Below, piece by piece: positions 1 through 6,242 of a DNA stretch of 41,836 nt; position 1 is the stretch's first letter; the number at the start of each line of letters is the position of its first letter. Made by a program: the position numbers and the translations under genes. Under the pieces are notes generated by a model. The model was not told where the DNA came from. It searched no databases and saw nothing but the letters and a program-made list of their open reading frames with translations. Where the stretch lies: NCBI RefSeq assembly GCF_030433715.1, contig NZ_JAROCC010000020.1, positions 1-41,836 on the forward strand. The letters are read 5' to 3'. This DNA comes from Sporosarcina highlanderae (GTDB taxonomy: Bacteria; Bacillota; Bacilli; Bacillales_A; Planococcaceae).

Positions 1-35
1 TTATCCGATAGAACCTTCCATCTCGAACTTGATAA
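1..35. other. attL core (left attachment repeat)
   Basis: The first 35 bases are repeated exactly at 41802-41836, the two ends of the window, in direct orientation. This is what integration by the tyrosine recombinase at 40554-41720 would produce. Read on the minus strand the repeat encodes IKFEMEGSIG and a stop, which I recall as the SufB C-terminus. The strand exchange point inside the repeat cannot be placed. Confidence 0.93.
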
Positions 36-136
36 ATGACCGTTTTCATTGCGCTTCACCATTTCCTCGAAATGCTGTTATATCAATGTTTTGCTTATCA
101 TTCTTTTCATATCATTTCATATCATGTCTATCCATG

Positions 137-157
137 TCGGCACGAAATCGGCACGTC
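137..157 (+). repeat. Putative integrase arm-type site, left arm
   Basis: The octamer TCGGCACG occurs twice with an 11-bp period (TCGGCACG-AAA-TCGGCACG, then TC). The same 21-bp block is present at 41722-41742 in the same orientation. In the excised circle the two blocks would lie on either side of the attachment core, about 100 bp and 60 bp away. Tandem direct repeats in helical phase on both arms are typical of arm-binding sites for the N-terminal domain of tyrosine integrases. The role is inferred. Confidence 0.65.
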
Positions 158-162
158 TATTA

Positions 163-187
163 GAGGGAGTTCACGCTCCCTCTTTTT
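163..187 (+). terminator. Intrinsic terminator at the left prophage border
   Basis: A perfect 7-bp stem (GAGGGAG, loop TTCACG, CTCCCTC) is followed by five T. It would stop plus-strand transcription entering from the host or, in the excised circle, from the integrase gene, shielding the left module. Confidence 0.8.
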
Positions 188-190
188 ACG

Positions 191-285
191 TTCTAACCTT
201 TTTCTAAACTTTTTTTATTCGGACAGGCATTTTTCGGGATGGTCGCCCATAGGATATACCAAGAAGGTTAGAAACACGTTAGAAA
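191..285. repeat. Four TTCTAA-type half sites in inverted pairs
   Basis: TTCTAACC (191-198) and TTCTAAA (202-208) are mirrored by GGTTAGAA (266-273) and GTTAGAAA (278-285) on the other strand, directly before the ribosome binding site of the gene at 301. The region between holds no gene and no clear sigma-A promoter. It looks like a regulator binding region for the left module; the ligand is unknown. Confidence 0.4.
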
Positions 286-300
286 GGAGGAGGCTCACGA

Positions 301-488
301 TGACACTAAAAAAAGAACCAATCCCACAAATCGCTGCCAAATTAAACAGGAAGCATCACGCAGATTTAATCGAAATAATTGAGTCCATCCCAAGTACTGA
401 ACGATCCGAAGCTTACCGTGAAGCCGTTCGATTTTACCACAAGTACAAAGAGATAATCGACACTTTGCAAACCTTGTTCAGGTCCTGA
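301..488 (+). CDS. Small hypothetical protein heading the left module
   Basis: This 62-residue protein is not recognised. The ATG at 301 follows an excellent GAAAGGAGGAGG ribosome binding site; the open frame reaches further upstream, but that part covers the attachment arm and a terminator and is not coding. The sequence is charged and probably helical, with an acidic stretch near residue 25 and basic residues near the end, compatible with a small DNA-binding protein, but no family is assigned. Its last codons overlap the first of the 12-bp iterons. It is the first gene of the plus-strand accessory module and may be expressed from the region with TTCTAA half sites. Confidence 0.65.
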
Positions 489-600
489 TTAATGTCCTGG
501 TCGATGTCCTGATGTTGCCTGTTGTACGTTAAATATCCATGAAATTTTACGTCCTGATGGTGGTCCAGATCAATGTCCACCCCGTCCACACATCGGGACA
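482..600. repeat. Iteron-like 12-bp repeats (GTCCTG)
   Basis: GTCCTG occurs at 482, 494 and 506 with an exact 12-bp period, and a degenerate TGCCTG follows at 516. A second group follows at 551 (GTCCTG), 563 (GTCCAG) and 575 (GTCCAC), again 12 bp apart, with further GTCCAC/GGGACA near 584-600. The repeats start at the stop codon of the gene at 301 and fill most of the gap before the FtsK-like gene. They resemble plasmid iterons or a segregation/translocation recognition region. The function is inferred from position only. Confidence 0.6.
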
Positions 601-716
601 TAGCAAATTTAATCGTCACAAGGGGTTAGCTGCTGTTTTCGAAGTCCCGATAAGAACAACTCATACTTCGTATGATAACCCTCTGTGGCGTAACCGACTA
701 AGGAGGATTGATAAAA

Positions 717-2063
717 ATGTTGCTCGAAATTTCAACTTCAATTTTGTTTGGAAGTTTGGCGTTAAAAGCTCACATGAGCAGGAAAGGGAATACCTCGAAC
801 GATTCCGGAAAGATACAAAAAATAATCAGTCTTAGTGGTCTGAATGTGAAGGACGGGAAAAGGACTCTCACGACTCAACTCATTAGAAAGAAGCGGCATG
901 ATTGGGGATGGGAGTACAAATACCGCATTCCGCTTGGACGAAGCTTTAACGACTATCTAAACAAACAACAGATTCTGCAGGACGGTTTGAACAATCGTCG
1001 TCACAAGATTACGCTCGCAGACCTCAAAGAACTTTCATGGTCCTGGGATGGCAATATTATTGAAGACATCCAAAATTTGAGGACGAACAAATTACAAGAC
1101 GAGCGCGAGATCGAACTTTCTTTTGACGGGTTGCTTATTATTCGCGTCTACAACGATCCAATGCCAAAGGAAATTCCATTCAAGCCAGGCAACGCTTGGA
1201 GAATACCTGTGGGAGTCGTTAGGGGAAATAATGAATTTAGATACCACGACTTTGAGAAAGTGCCCCACATGGTCTTGGGAGGTTCAAGCGGGTATGGTAA
1301 ATCAGTGTTTCTAAACTCCATGATTGTCAGCCTTTTGCAAAGCAAACCGGAACACGTCCACTTTTACCTGATCGATTTAAAAGGTGGAGTGGAACTGTGT
1401 GACTATGAAAACATTAAACAGACTGTATCGATTGCTTATGAGCCTGAAGAGGCTTTGCAAACATTGCAGGTAGCCTATCAGAAAATGAGAGACATACAGA
1501 CCAAATTAAGGATGATGGGTAAGAAGAATGTGGTAGAAGGAGGAATTAAGGAAAGACACTTTGTCATCATAGATGAAGCGGGAGAACTCAATCCGAAGGA
1601 AGCTGTCACCAGGGAAGAAAGACAATTAAAAGAAGAGTGTCAAAAAATAATGAGCCAAATTGCCAGGATTGGACGCTCTAATGGTTTCCGACAAGTATTG
1701 GCCACTCAATATCCTGTGGGTGACTGCCTACCGCGTCAAGTTAAGCAAAATTCAGATGCCAAGCTTTGCTTCCGTGTCCAGTCAGAAACGGCATCAAGGG
1801 TTGTATTGGATAACGAAGGGGCCGAACAACTTCCACAGATTAAAGGCAGAGCTATTTTTCAAAACGCTGATCAAAGGGAAATCTTGCAAACTCCACTCAT
1901 AACTACGGAAATTATTGAGGAAACCATCTCCCGACATGTCGTTAAACCAGTAACGGAAAAAGCTGACCCCAAGAATGTCATCCGCTTTACCCCTTCAAAG
2001 GGAGGCGATAAGGTTGTTGAACGAAAGGCAAGAGAGAATCTTGTTACTTTTGAAGAAGTTTGA
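717..2063 (+). CDS. FtsK/SpoIIIE-type DNA translocase ATPase
   Basis: A 448-residue protein with an FtsK/SpoIIIE ATPase domain. Walker A is GSSGYGKS at about residues 189-196 and Walker B is HFVIIDEAGEL around 281-291; the C-terminal RIGRSNGFRQVLATQYP stretch is characteristic of the family. Such proteins pump double-stranded DNA, as chromosome translocases or as coupling ATPases in mobile elements. The ATG at 717 is chosen because it lies 10 bp after AGGAGG; an in-frame TTG at 708 is too close to that site. The protein is far shorter than cellular FtsK and has no four-helix membrane domain, only a weakly hydrophobic N-terminus, and no gamma domain is evident. It overlaps the next gene, so the two are coupled. 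From memory, related genes sit beyond the endolysin in Bacillus phages of the W-beta/gamma type. Confidence 0.9.
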   Translation: MLLEISTSILFGSLALKAHMSRKGNTSNDSGKIQKIISLSGLNVKDGKRTLTTQLIRKKRHDWGWEYKYRIPLGRSFNDYLNKQQILQDGLNNRRHKITLADLKELSWSWDGNIIEDIQNLRTNKLQDEREIELSFDGLLIIRVYNDPMPKEIPFKPGNAWRIPVGVVRGNNEFRYHDFEKVPHMVLGGSSGYGKSVFLNSMIVSLLQSKPEHVHFYLIDLKGGVELCDYENIKQTVSIAYEPEEALQTLQVAYQKMRDIQTKLRMMGKKNVVEGGIKERHFVIIDEAGELNPKEAVTREERQLKEECQKIMSQIARIGRSNGFRQVLATQYPVGDCLPRQVKQNSDAKLCFRVQSETASRVVLDNEGAEQLPQIKGRAIFQNADQREILQTPLITTEIIEETISRHVVKPVTEKADPKNVIRFTPSKGGDKVVERKARENLVTFEEV

Positions 2064-2607
2064 TTTTATGACGCGCGATCAACTCAACCTGTATTTTAGA
2101 TTCGGCACCAATCGTCACACCAACAGAGTCCTCCACAGTTTGTCAGATTACCTTTCTTCTATTAGAGAGGGCTATCAGTCCATCTACTATCTAAACAGCA
2201 AAGGCAAGGCTTATATAGGTTGTGACAAGGTGCGAAAAAAAGGTGGCCATGTAAAACATGTGATAATGCGAAATGACATGTGGGCATTTCATGATTACCC
2301 GAAAGACTGGCGAAATGAAGTAAAGGTTTCAGACGGTTCCGCTACCGTCATTGTGGATGCAATGTTCACGGATGGATGGGACAGAAAGCACTTCCTTGAA
2401 ATCGATCATACGCAAACAATGCAAGAAAACAAGAACAAGATTTATAGGTATAAAAAGTTATTTGAAAATGGTTTAGTGGAAGAAAAGCTCGGCCATTTCC
2501 CGACGTTGGTCTGGTTAACTACTTCAGAACACCGAAGAAAGGAGTTAAAGAAAGCGTGTGAGGGGTTGCCGGTTGTCATGGTGTTTACCACGAACGACAT
2601 TAAATGA
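2014..2607 (+). CDS. Replication-relaxation family protein
   Basis: A 198-residue protein of the Replic_Relax type (PF13814), found on plasmids, integrative elements and some phages and associated with plasmid replication and DNA relaxation. The hallmark N-terminal winged-helix region is seen: LNERQERILLLLKKF, then MTRDQLNLYF, then paired arginines around the recognition helix. The C-terminal part has the family's mixed fold with an EIDHTQTM segment. I chose TTG at 2014 because AAAGGGAGG lies 8 bp upstream; an ATG at 1975 has no ribosome binding site and lies deeper in the FtsK-like gene. It overlaps that gene by about 50 bp. The pair FtsK-like plus Replic_Relax suggests DNA processing linked to a replication or transfer step, but direct function in phages is not established. 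Confidence 0.82.
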   Translation: MLNERQERILLLLKKFDFMTRDQLNLYFRFGTNRHTNRVLHSLSDYLSSIREGYQSIYYLNSKGKAYIGCDKVRKKGGHVKHVIMRNDMWAFHDYPKDWRNEVKVSDGSATVIVDAMFTDGWDRKHFLEIDHTQTMQENKNKIYRYKKLFENGLVEEKLGHFPTLVWLTTSEHRRKELKKACEGLPVVMVFTTNDIK

Positions 2608-2621
2608 ATGGAGGAAAATAA

Positions 2622-3182
2622 GTGTTTAAAAGAAAACCACGTCTTGAAGTTGTTCCGGAAAGTCAGTACACGGATTTTTCAGATCGTTATGAAGAAAAGG
2701 AAAAGAAAGGCCCGTCAAATGCTGTACTCATCACTGCTGCCACAGGGGCTACAGCAAGCCTTACGACTATGGCCGTTACAAAATACACTAATCCATACAT
2801 CAATCACACCCCACCTATCCCACTACCGACCGAAGTAGTAATTGAACCTGCTAACGTTATAACCCTCCCACCTGAACTTAACCCTGTATTTATGCAAGGA
2901 ATAGCCGGAACGCCTGAAATAATACAAACCAGTTTTATTGGCGATGCAACACTCGCCGCAATGGCAACTGTATTTGATCCAGTCGTTGAGATGATTGTAG
3001 CTATAAGCCTCCCCCTTGCATCTGTGGTTGTTGCGGGTGCTGGCTTGCTTATGATATTAGGCAACTCCGATAAAGCGCAATCCATGATTGTCAAGGCGGG
3101 AATCGGATATGTAGTAATACAATTATTACCGTTAATAATTACCATCTTTAAGACAATGGGTAAGGCAGTTGCGGTTGGATAA
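2622..3182 (+). CDS. Small membrane protein, possibly TrbC/VirB2-like
   Basis: A 186-residue protein starting at GTG after GGAGG. The N-terminus is charged (residues 1-30), followed by a moderately hydrophobic segment (about 33-52), a proline-rich linker with TPPIPLPT (about 62-85), and two strong hydrophobic helices near the C-terminus (about 120-145 and 155-175). The helices are separated by a short polar turn, LGNSDKAQSMIVKAGIGY. Two hydrophobic helices around a short basic turn are the layout of TrbC/VirB2 pilin-type subunits of type IV secretion. That similarity is mine by eye and weak. Its place behind the FtsK-like ATPase and the Replic_Relax protein makes a membrane partner of a DNA-transfer machine plausible. 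An alternative is a generic phage membrane protein. Confidence 0.75.
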   Translation: MFKRKPRLEVVPESQYTDFSDRYEEKEKKGPSNAVLITAATGATASLTTMAVTKYTNPYINHTPPIPLPTEVVIEPANVITLPPELNPVFMQGIAGTPEIIQTSFIGDATLAAMATVFDPVVEMIVAISLPLASVVVAGAGLLMILGNSDKAQSMIVKAGIGYVVIQLLPLIITIFKTMGKAVAVG

Positions 3183-3191
3183 AAAGGAGGA

Positions 3192-3353
3192 ATGACATTG
3201 AGGCTTAATCTGACAATTGGAGAATGCTCACTTATCTATTCATCACTAAAATCAGAACATCGTCACCTTATCGGTTTGCAAAGCGAGGAAAAGTGGGTTG
3301 TTGAGCGTATCACGGAGATTGAAGATTTGATTGGCAAGTTAGATTCTGTGTAA
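3192..3353 (+). CDS. Small hypothetical protein (53 aa)
   Basis: ATG follows AAAAAGGAGG by one base; an in-frame TTG at 3198 has better spacing (about 7 bp) and may be the real start. The 53 residues are MTLRLNLTI..., predicted helical with many glutamates toward the C-terminus (LQSEEKWVVERITEIEDLIG). No family is recognised. The stop codon runs directly into a hairpin at 3353-3372. It follows the membrane protein gene with a 9-bp gap and so belongs to the same operon. Confidence 0.6.
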   Translation: MTLRLNLTIGECSLIYSSLKSEHRHLIGLQSEEKWVVERITEIEDLIGKLDSV

Positions 3354-3375
3354 CGACTGCTTCTGCGGTCGTTTA
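3353..3375 (+). terminator. Hairpin after the 53-aa gene (attenuator or weak terminator)
   Basis: An 8-bp stem ACGACTGC/GCGGTCGT with a TTCT loop and one G-U pair starts at the stop codon and is followed by only three T. The ribosome binding site of the next gene lies just beyond. It is nearly identical to the hairpin at 3503-3522, so partial termination or mRNA processing is likely. Confidence 0.55.
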
Positions 3376-3392
3376 TAAAGGGGGGAATATAA

Positions 3393-3503
3393 GTGACACC
3401 ATTAATGGCGAATGTTATAGATACGATTGGATGGCTACTTGTCGGTGTGATTGCCTTTTATACGGTGAAAAGGATTTGGCTAAGATCAAGGAGGGGGAAT
3501 TGA
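3393..3503 (+). CDS. Tiny single-pass membrane protein (36 aa)
   Basis: GTG at 3393 is preceded by AAAGGGGGG with good spacing. The 36-residue product has a hydrophobic stretch (about residues 9-24, ending VGVIAFYTV) followed by a strongly basic tail (KRIWLRSRRGN), the usual layout of a small inner-facing membrane peptide. No family is recognised. It lies between the two twin hairpins and its stop overlaps the second one. Confidence 0.55.
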   Translation: MTPLMANVIDTIGWLLVGVIAFYTVKRIWLRSRRGN

Positions 3504-3526
3504 CGACTGCTAACGCGGTCGTTTTT
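3503..3526 (+). terminator. Intrinsic terminator, twin of the 3353 hairpin
   Basis: The stem ACGACTGC/GCGGTCGT with loop TAAC is followed by five T. The stem is the same as at 3353-3372 but the T tract is better. It closes the FtsK-like operon before the separately promoted gene at 3652. Confidence 0.8.
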
Positions 3527-3574
3527 CTTTCGCTTGAATGGGGGCTTTTGCATCATTTCATTAAAATGCATATA

Positions 3575-3638
3575 TAACCGTTGACGGTTACAGTTGGTGG
3601 TGATATATTAAATTTAACAAATAACCGTTACAGGTTAT
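3575..3638 (+). promoter_or_regulatory. Promoter with two palindromic operator-like sites
   Basis: TTGACG (3581-3586), a 17-bp spacer and TATATT (3604-3609) make a good sigma-A promoter for the genes at 3652 and 3827. The -35 is buried in the perfect palindrome TAACCGT-TG-ACGGTTA (3575-3590). A second imperfect palindrome, ATAACC-GTTACA-GGTTAT (3621-3638), lies downstream of the start point. Both share ATAACCGTT, so a dimeric repressor is likely; the HTH product at 3652 is a candidate autoregulator. Confidence 0.7.
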
Positions 3639-3651
3639 AAAGGAGGAAGAA

Positions 3652-3861
3652 ATGAACGTACTCGATCAAATTATTAGTGTTCAAGAGGCAGCGGAACTTT
3701 GGGGGCTATCACCTGACCACGTGAAGCGTTTATGTAGAGACGGCGATATCATCGCAAAGAAGGTCGGTAACTCGTGGGTCGTATTGAAAGACCAGGACAA
3801 TCCAAAACAAAGGGAGAGGAAAACCAGTGGAAGTGAACGTATCGGAATTAAAGGTGAATGA
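3652..3861 (+). CDS. Small helix-turn-helix protein (excisionase/MerR-like)
   Basis: A 69-residue protein with ATG after AAAGGAGG. Residues about 7-50 form a compact excisionase/MerR-type winged helix: ISVQEAAELWGLSPDHVKRL as helix-turn-helix, then CRDGDIIAKKVGNSWVV as the wing. The basic C-terminal tail is probably disordered. Such proteins bind DNA as recombination directionality factors or small regulators. It lies far from the integrase in the linear prophage but only a few kilobases from attP in the excised circle, so an Xis role is possible. It could equally control its own promoter, which carries palindromes. Confidence 0.8.
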   Translation: MNVLDQIISVQEAAELWGLSPDHVKRLCRDGDIIAKKVGNSWVVLKDQDNPKQRERKTSGSERIGIKGE

Positions 3862-4012
3862 TAAAGTGTTAGTTGTATACGGAGATGATTTTGTGGATTA
3901 CGTGGGCTTTGTTAGTTCCATTACCGACAAACATTTAGTGCTACACGAATATGTGCCTGATATTTATAGGACGTTATGTATTGATAATATCGTCGAACTA
4001 TCAAAACGGTAA
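3827..4012 (+). CDS. Small hypothetical protein (61 aa), SH3-like
   Basis: GTG at 3827 with GGGAGAGG upstream; it overlaps the HTH gene by 35 bp in another frame. The product (VNDKVLVVYGDDFVDYVGFV...) looks like a small beta-barrel of SH3/KOW type, as in other short phage proteins, but no family is assigned. It is the last gene of the left plus-strand module, just before the convergent terminator. Confidence 0.6.
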   Translation: MEVNVSELKVNDKVLVVYGDDFVDYVGFVSSITDKHLVLHEYVPDIYRTLCIDNIVELSKR

Positions 4013-4022
4013 TGAGATAACA

Positions 4023-4057
4023 AAAAGCACCCCATCCACAATGGATAGGGTGCTTTT
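4023..4057. terminator. Bidirectional terminator between convergent units
   Basis: A 16-bp stem with one mismatch (AAAAGCACCC...GGGTGCTTTT) and a 3-base loop has A on one side and T on the other. It can serve both the left module on plus and the lysis genes on minus, which converge here. Confidence 0.9.
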
Positions 4058-4092
4058 ACAGTCATCTTGCTTTTTGGATTTTCATCATATCA

Positions 4093-4848
4093 TTATTTCT
4101 GCTGACTATTCAAGTAACGGTCATATCGCTCCAACATCGCCCAAAATTCTTGACGAGTAATTTGTCGGCGTGGGTATGTCCCGTCTGATATCTTAGCGGC
4201 CTTAACAAAGTCTTGGCCAGCTTGAAACGATGCATCCGCTCTTGCATTCTTTTCTTTATCTTCACTTGCCACTTTGACATCCTCCTTTTTGGGCACCAAT
4301 TTAAAATGGAGTGCCAAACCTTCTGCAATTGCCTCGCCTTGTTTCTTTAATAGAACGTCAGACCGCAGAGAATGTATATCAACAGTCGAGTCCATAAATC
4401 CGCCCTCAGTTAATACAGCAGGCATCTGACTCTCCCTCAGCATGTGGAAGTCAGCTGTCTTGATACCACGATCACGCAATCCCATCGCGTTTACAATCCG
4501 CGGATGAATGCGTTTCGCAATATCTTTCGCTGTTGTGGATGCAGATGGGAATACATACGTTTCCACGCCTCCCCCGCCGTGCCATTTACCTGTCGAAGCG
4601 TTATGATGGATAGAAACTAATACGTCAGCCTTCCACTCGTTAGCACGGTCTGTGCGGTCTTTTAACAGGACATCGGCTTTCCCGCTTGAATCGTCAAGGC
4701 GTAAAACTTCCACATCCTGATATGTTTGCAGCTTAGCGGCGCAAGCGCGTAGCACCTTGTCATTAAAGGACCATTCACGCTCATCGTCCGGGGTTCGCTT
4801 GCCGGGAGTATGCTTTCCATGTCCTGCATCCAGTGCTATTTTGACCAT
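4093..4848 (-). CDS. Endolysin: N-acetylmuramoyl-L-alanine amidase (Amidase_3)
   Basis: A 251-residue lysin that cuts the bond between muramic acid and the stem peptide. Residues 1-175 are a zinc Amidase_3 domain: DAGHG with H10, E25 in REWSFND, H81 in SIHHNAS, and E148 in LTEGGF as the likely metal ligands and catalytic glutamate. After a charged linker (about 178-205), the C-terminal 45 residues (FQAGQDFVKAAKISDG...ITRQEFWAMLERY) look like a short SLH/PG-binding repeat. There is no signal peptide, so export depends on the holin, whose stop codon directly precedes the start. Confidence 0.95.
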   Translation of the reverse strand: MVKIALDAGHGKHTPGKRTPDDEREWSFNDKVLRACAAKLQTYQDVEVLRLDDSSGKADVLLKDRTDRANEWKADVLVSIHHNASTGKWHGGGGVETYVFPSASTTAKDIAKRIHPRIVNAMGLRDRGIKTADFHMLRESQMPAVLTEGGFMDSTVDIHSLRSDVLLKKQGEAIAEGLALHFKLVPKKEDVKVASEDKEKNARADASFQAGQDFVKAAKISDGTYPRRQITRQEFWAMLERYDRYLNSQQK

Positions 4849-5301
4849 CTACTTCAGCCCCTTTTTGCCTTCCAACTCATCATCAACTTTACTCCCCGTT
4901 AACTCTTCGCGTATTTCTTCGTGGATTGATTGCTTTGTCTCAATAACTTTCAATTTCTCTGCCAAATTAGCAGGCACCAGGACACCTAATTCAGCCATGT
5001 TTTCCAAGATGCTTAAACCTTCATTTGCAATATAAAAAAGCACCGTAGCAAACGTCAGGGTGCCCTGCAGGTTTAGAATTTGATCAATGACGTTAGCAAG
5101 GATGATCATAACCAGCACTAACAGTTTTCTCGCATAACCAAATAGGCTTTTTCGACTCCACAAGTTTTCATTCTTGGCAGCCTTGAAAAGTCCGGTGACG
5201 ATATCCAACAGCATCAACAACAGCAATAAATGCAAAAACTTTACTCCCCCGAATAGATACATGTGCACTATCTCTAAATTGGTCAAATTAACGCCCTCCA
5301 T
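4849..5301 (-). CDS. Holin, phage_holin_4 (TcdE/Cph1) family
   Basis: A 150-residue membrane protein with three or so hydrophobic segments (about 18-37, 50-70 and 78-95), then a charged cytoplasmic tail (110-150). The motif LDIVTGLFKAAKNENLWSRK is typical of the toxin-secretion/lysis holin family (PF05105). It forms the inner membrane lesions that release the amidase encoded immediately downstream. The start has AAGGAGTGAG upstream. Confidence 0.93.
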   Translation of the reverse strand: MEGVNLTNLEIVHMYLFGGVKFLHLLLLLMLLDIVTGLFKAAKNENLWSRKSLFGYARKLLVLVMIILANVIDQILNLQGTLTFATVLFYIANEGLSILENMAELGVLVPANLAEKLKVIETKQSIHEEIREELTGSKVDDELEGKKGLK

Positions 5302-5330
5302 TTTGGCTCACTCCTTGTATTTTGGATAAA

Positions 5331-5357
5331 TAAAAAGAACGCCCGTGTGGACGTTCT
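5331..5357 (-). terminator. Terminator between the 5365 gene and the holin
   Basis: On the minus strand AGAACGTCC-ACAC-GGGCGTTCT is followed by TTTTATTT. It would separate, at least partly, the membrane protein gene at 5365-5826 from the lysis genes, which then need read-through or their own promoter. Confidence 0.75.
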
Positions 5358-5364
5358 AATATGC

Positions 5365-5826
5365 TTATAGCAACTTCGTAATAACAAGTTTCACAAGGAA
5401 TAATATCAGGATAAAAACAATAGAGGCAATCCAAGCAATCAACTTTTTTTTAACGCCCGAATAGACACCAGTGCCAATGTCATTTACCTCGGTTAGTATT
5501 TTACCCGATATCGTTTCTCTATCCTTTTGAATTAACTTTATTCCTTTATCTTCAATTACAATGTGTTCAGTATAATTAACTATGACATTATTTTTGTATT
5601 TTTCATTACGCCATCCGCCTTTTAGAAAGACTTTACTATCTTGGAATGAGATATATCCCAAATTTTTCAGCTTAATTAGATAGCTGGCGAATTCCATCTG
5701 CATTATTTTGGGATCTGAATTATCTTTCTCGATCAATTCATAATCTATTGCTTTAGGCGGACTTTTGTGGTTTATACACATTTCGTAAATGTCCGTTAAT
5801 ATCTTTTTTTCAAGTTTATTCAACAC
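5365..5826 (-). CDS. Membrane-anchored hypothetical protein, possible cargo gene
   Basis: A 153-residue protein starting at GTG 5826, which has AGGGAGGTAA upstream; the frame is open nine codons further up but without a ribosome binding site. Residues 1-80 look like a small helical, winged-helix-type domain (LEKKILTDIYEMC, LIKLKNLGYISFQD). The C-terminus has one strong transmembrane helix (about 128-150) preceded by KKK. It therefore should be anchored with its N-domain in the cytoplasm. It is not recognised. It sits between the tail and lysis genes and ends at its own terminator, the usual place for lysogenic conversion genes. Confidence 0.75.
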   Translation of the reverse strand: MLNKLEKKILTDIYEMCINHKSPPKAIDYELIEKDNSDPKIMQMEFASYLIKLKNLGYISFQDSKVFLKGGWRNEKYKNNVIVNYTEHIVIEDKGIKLIQKDRETISGKILTEVNDIGTGVYSGVKKKLIAWIASIVFILILFLVKLVITKLL

Positions 5827-5880
5827 ATTCTTACCTCCCTCTATCTTCCACAATTCGACAAAGGGGGTAGGAAGTCCTTC

Positions 5881-6024
5881 TCACAAATGCCTATCCTTCA
5901 ATCTCTTCAAATTCAGCAGCATAGTTTCAACGATTTCAAGGCTTTCTTCGTCGTCGGTTAGCTTCTTGAAGTTTTCTAACACCGTTTCTGTCATTGCGCA
6001 GTTTAACTCGAATTCTCTATCCAT
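5881..6024 (-). CDS. Small hypothetical protein (47 aa)
   Basis: ATG follows CTGGAGGGGATT. The acidic 47-residue product (MDREFELNCAMTETVLENFK...) is predicted helical throughout with heptad-like leucines in its second half. No family is recognised. It lies between the XkdX-like gene and the membrane protein gene. Confidence 0.55.
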   Translation of the reverse strand: MDREFELNCAMTETVLENFKKLTDDEESLEIVETMLLNLKRLKDRHL

Positions 6025-6076
6025 GATAATCCCCTCCAGTCATTATGATACGACGAAGGGGATGGATAGTCTTATA

Positions 6077-6241
6077 TTAAAGTTGGGTAGATGGCACAGA
6101 TTTAATGTCGTATTCGTCACCTTGTGGTGTAGCGAGAATCATATCCGCTTCATGCCTGGTCAAAATTTTAGGCACATAAGACTCAACCTTCTCTTCATCA
6201 ATCTTCCTCATAATCCACATGTTTAATAGAAATCCGTACAT
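6077..6241 (-). CDS. Short XkdX-like tail-region protein (54 aa)
   Basis: ATG with TGGGAGGAATGT upstream. The product begins MYGFLLNMWIMRKIDEEKVE and carries a later LTRHEADMILATPQ helix. Short proteins of this pattern follow the baseplate/fibre genes in Bacillus and Listeria phages and are annotated as XkdX-like; their role is unknown. Its place just after the coiled-coil gene at 6243 fits. Confidence 0.65.
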   Translation of the reverse strand: MYGFLLNMWIMRKIDEEKVESYVPKILTRHEADMILATPQGDEYDIKSVPSTQL

Positions 6242-6242
6242 T

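Noticed and set aside
36..300. N-terminal extension of the ORF ending at 488
   Set aside because: The frame is open from 36, but this part covers the attachment arm, a perfect terminator and the TTCTAA repeats. A strong ribosome binding site marks ATG 301 as the start.
434..619. Minus-strand 61-aa ORF with QDID-like repeats
   Set aside because: The repeat is only the translation of the 12-bp DNA iterons. There is no ribosome binding site and it runs against the module.
1975..2013. ATG 1975 as start of the Replic_Relax gene
   Set aside because: No ribosome binding site precedes it; AAAGGGAGG just before TTG 2014 and the family's usual N-terminus favour the later start.
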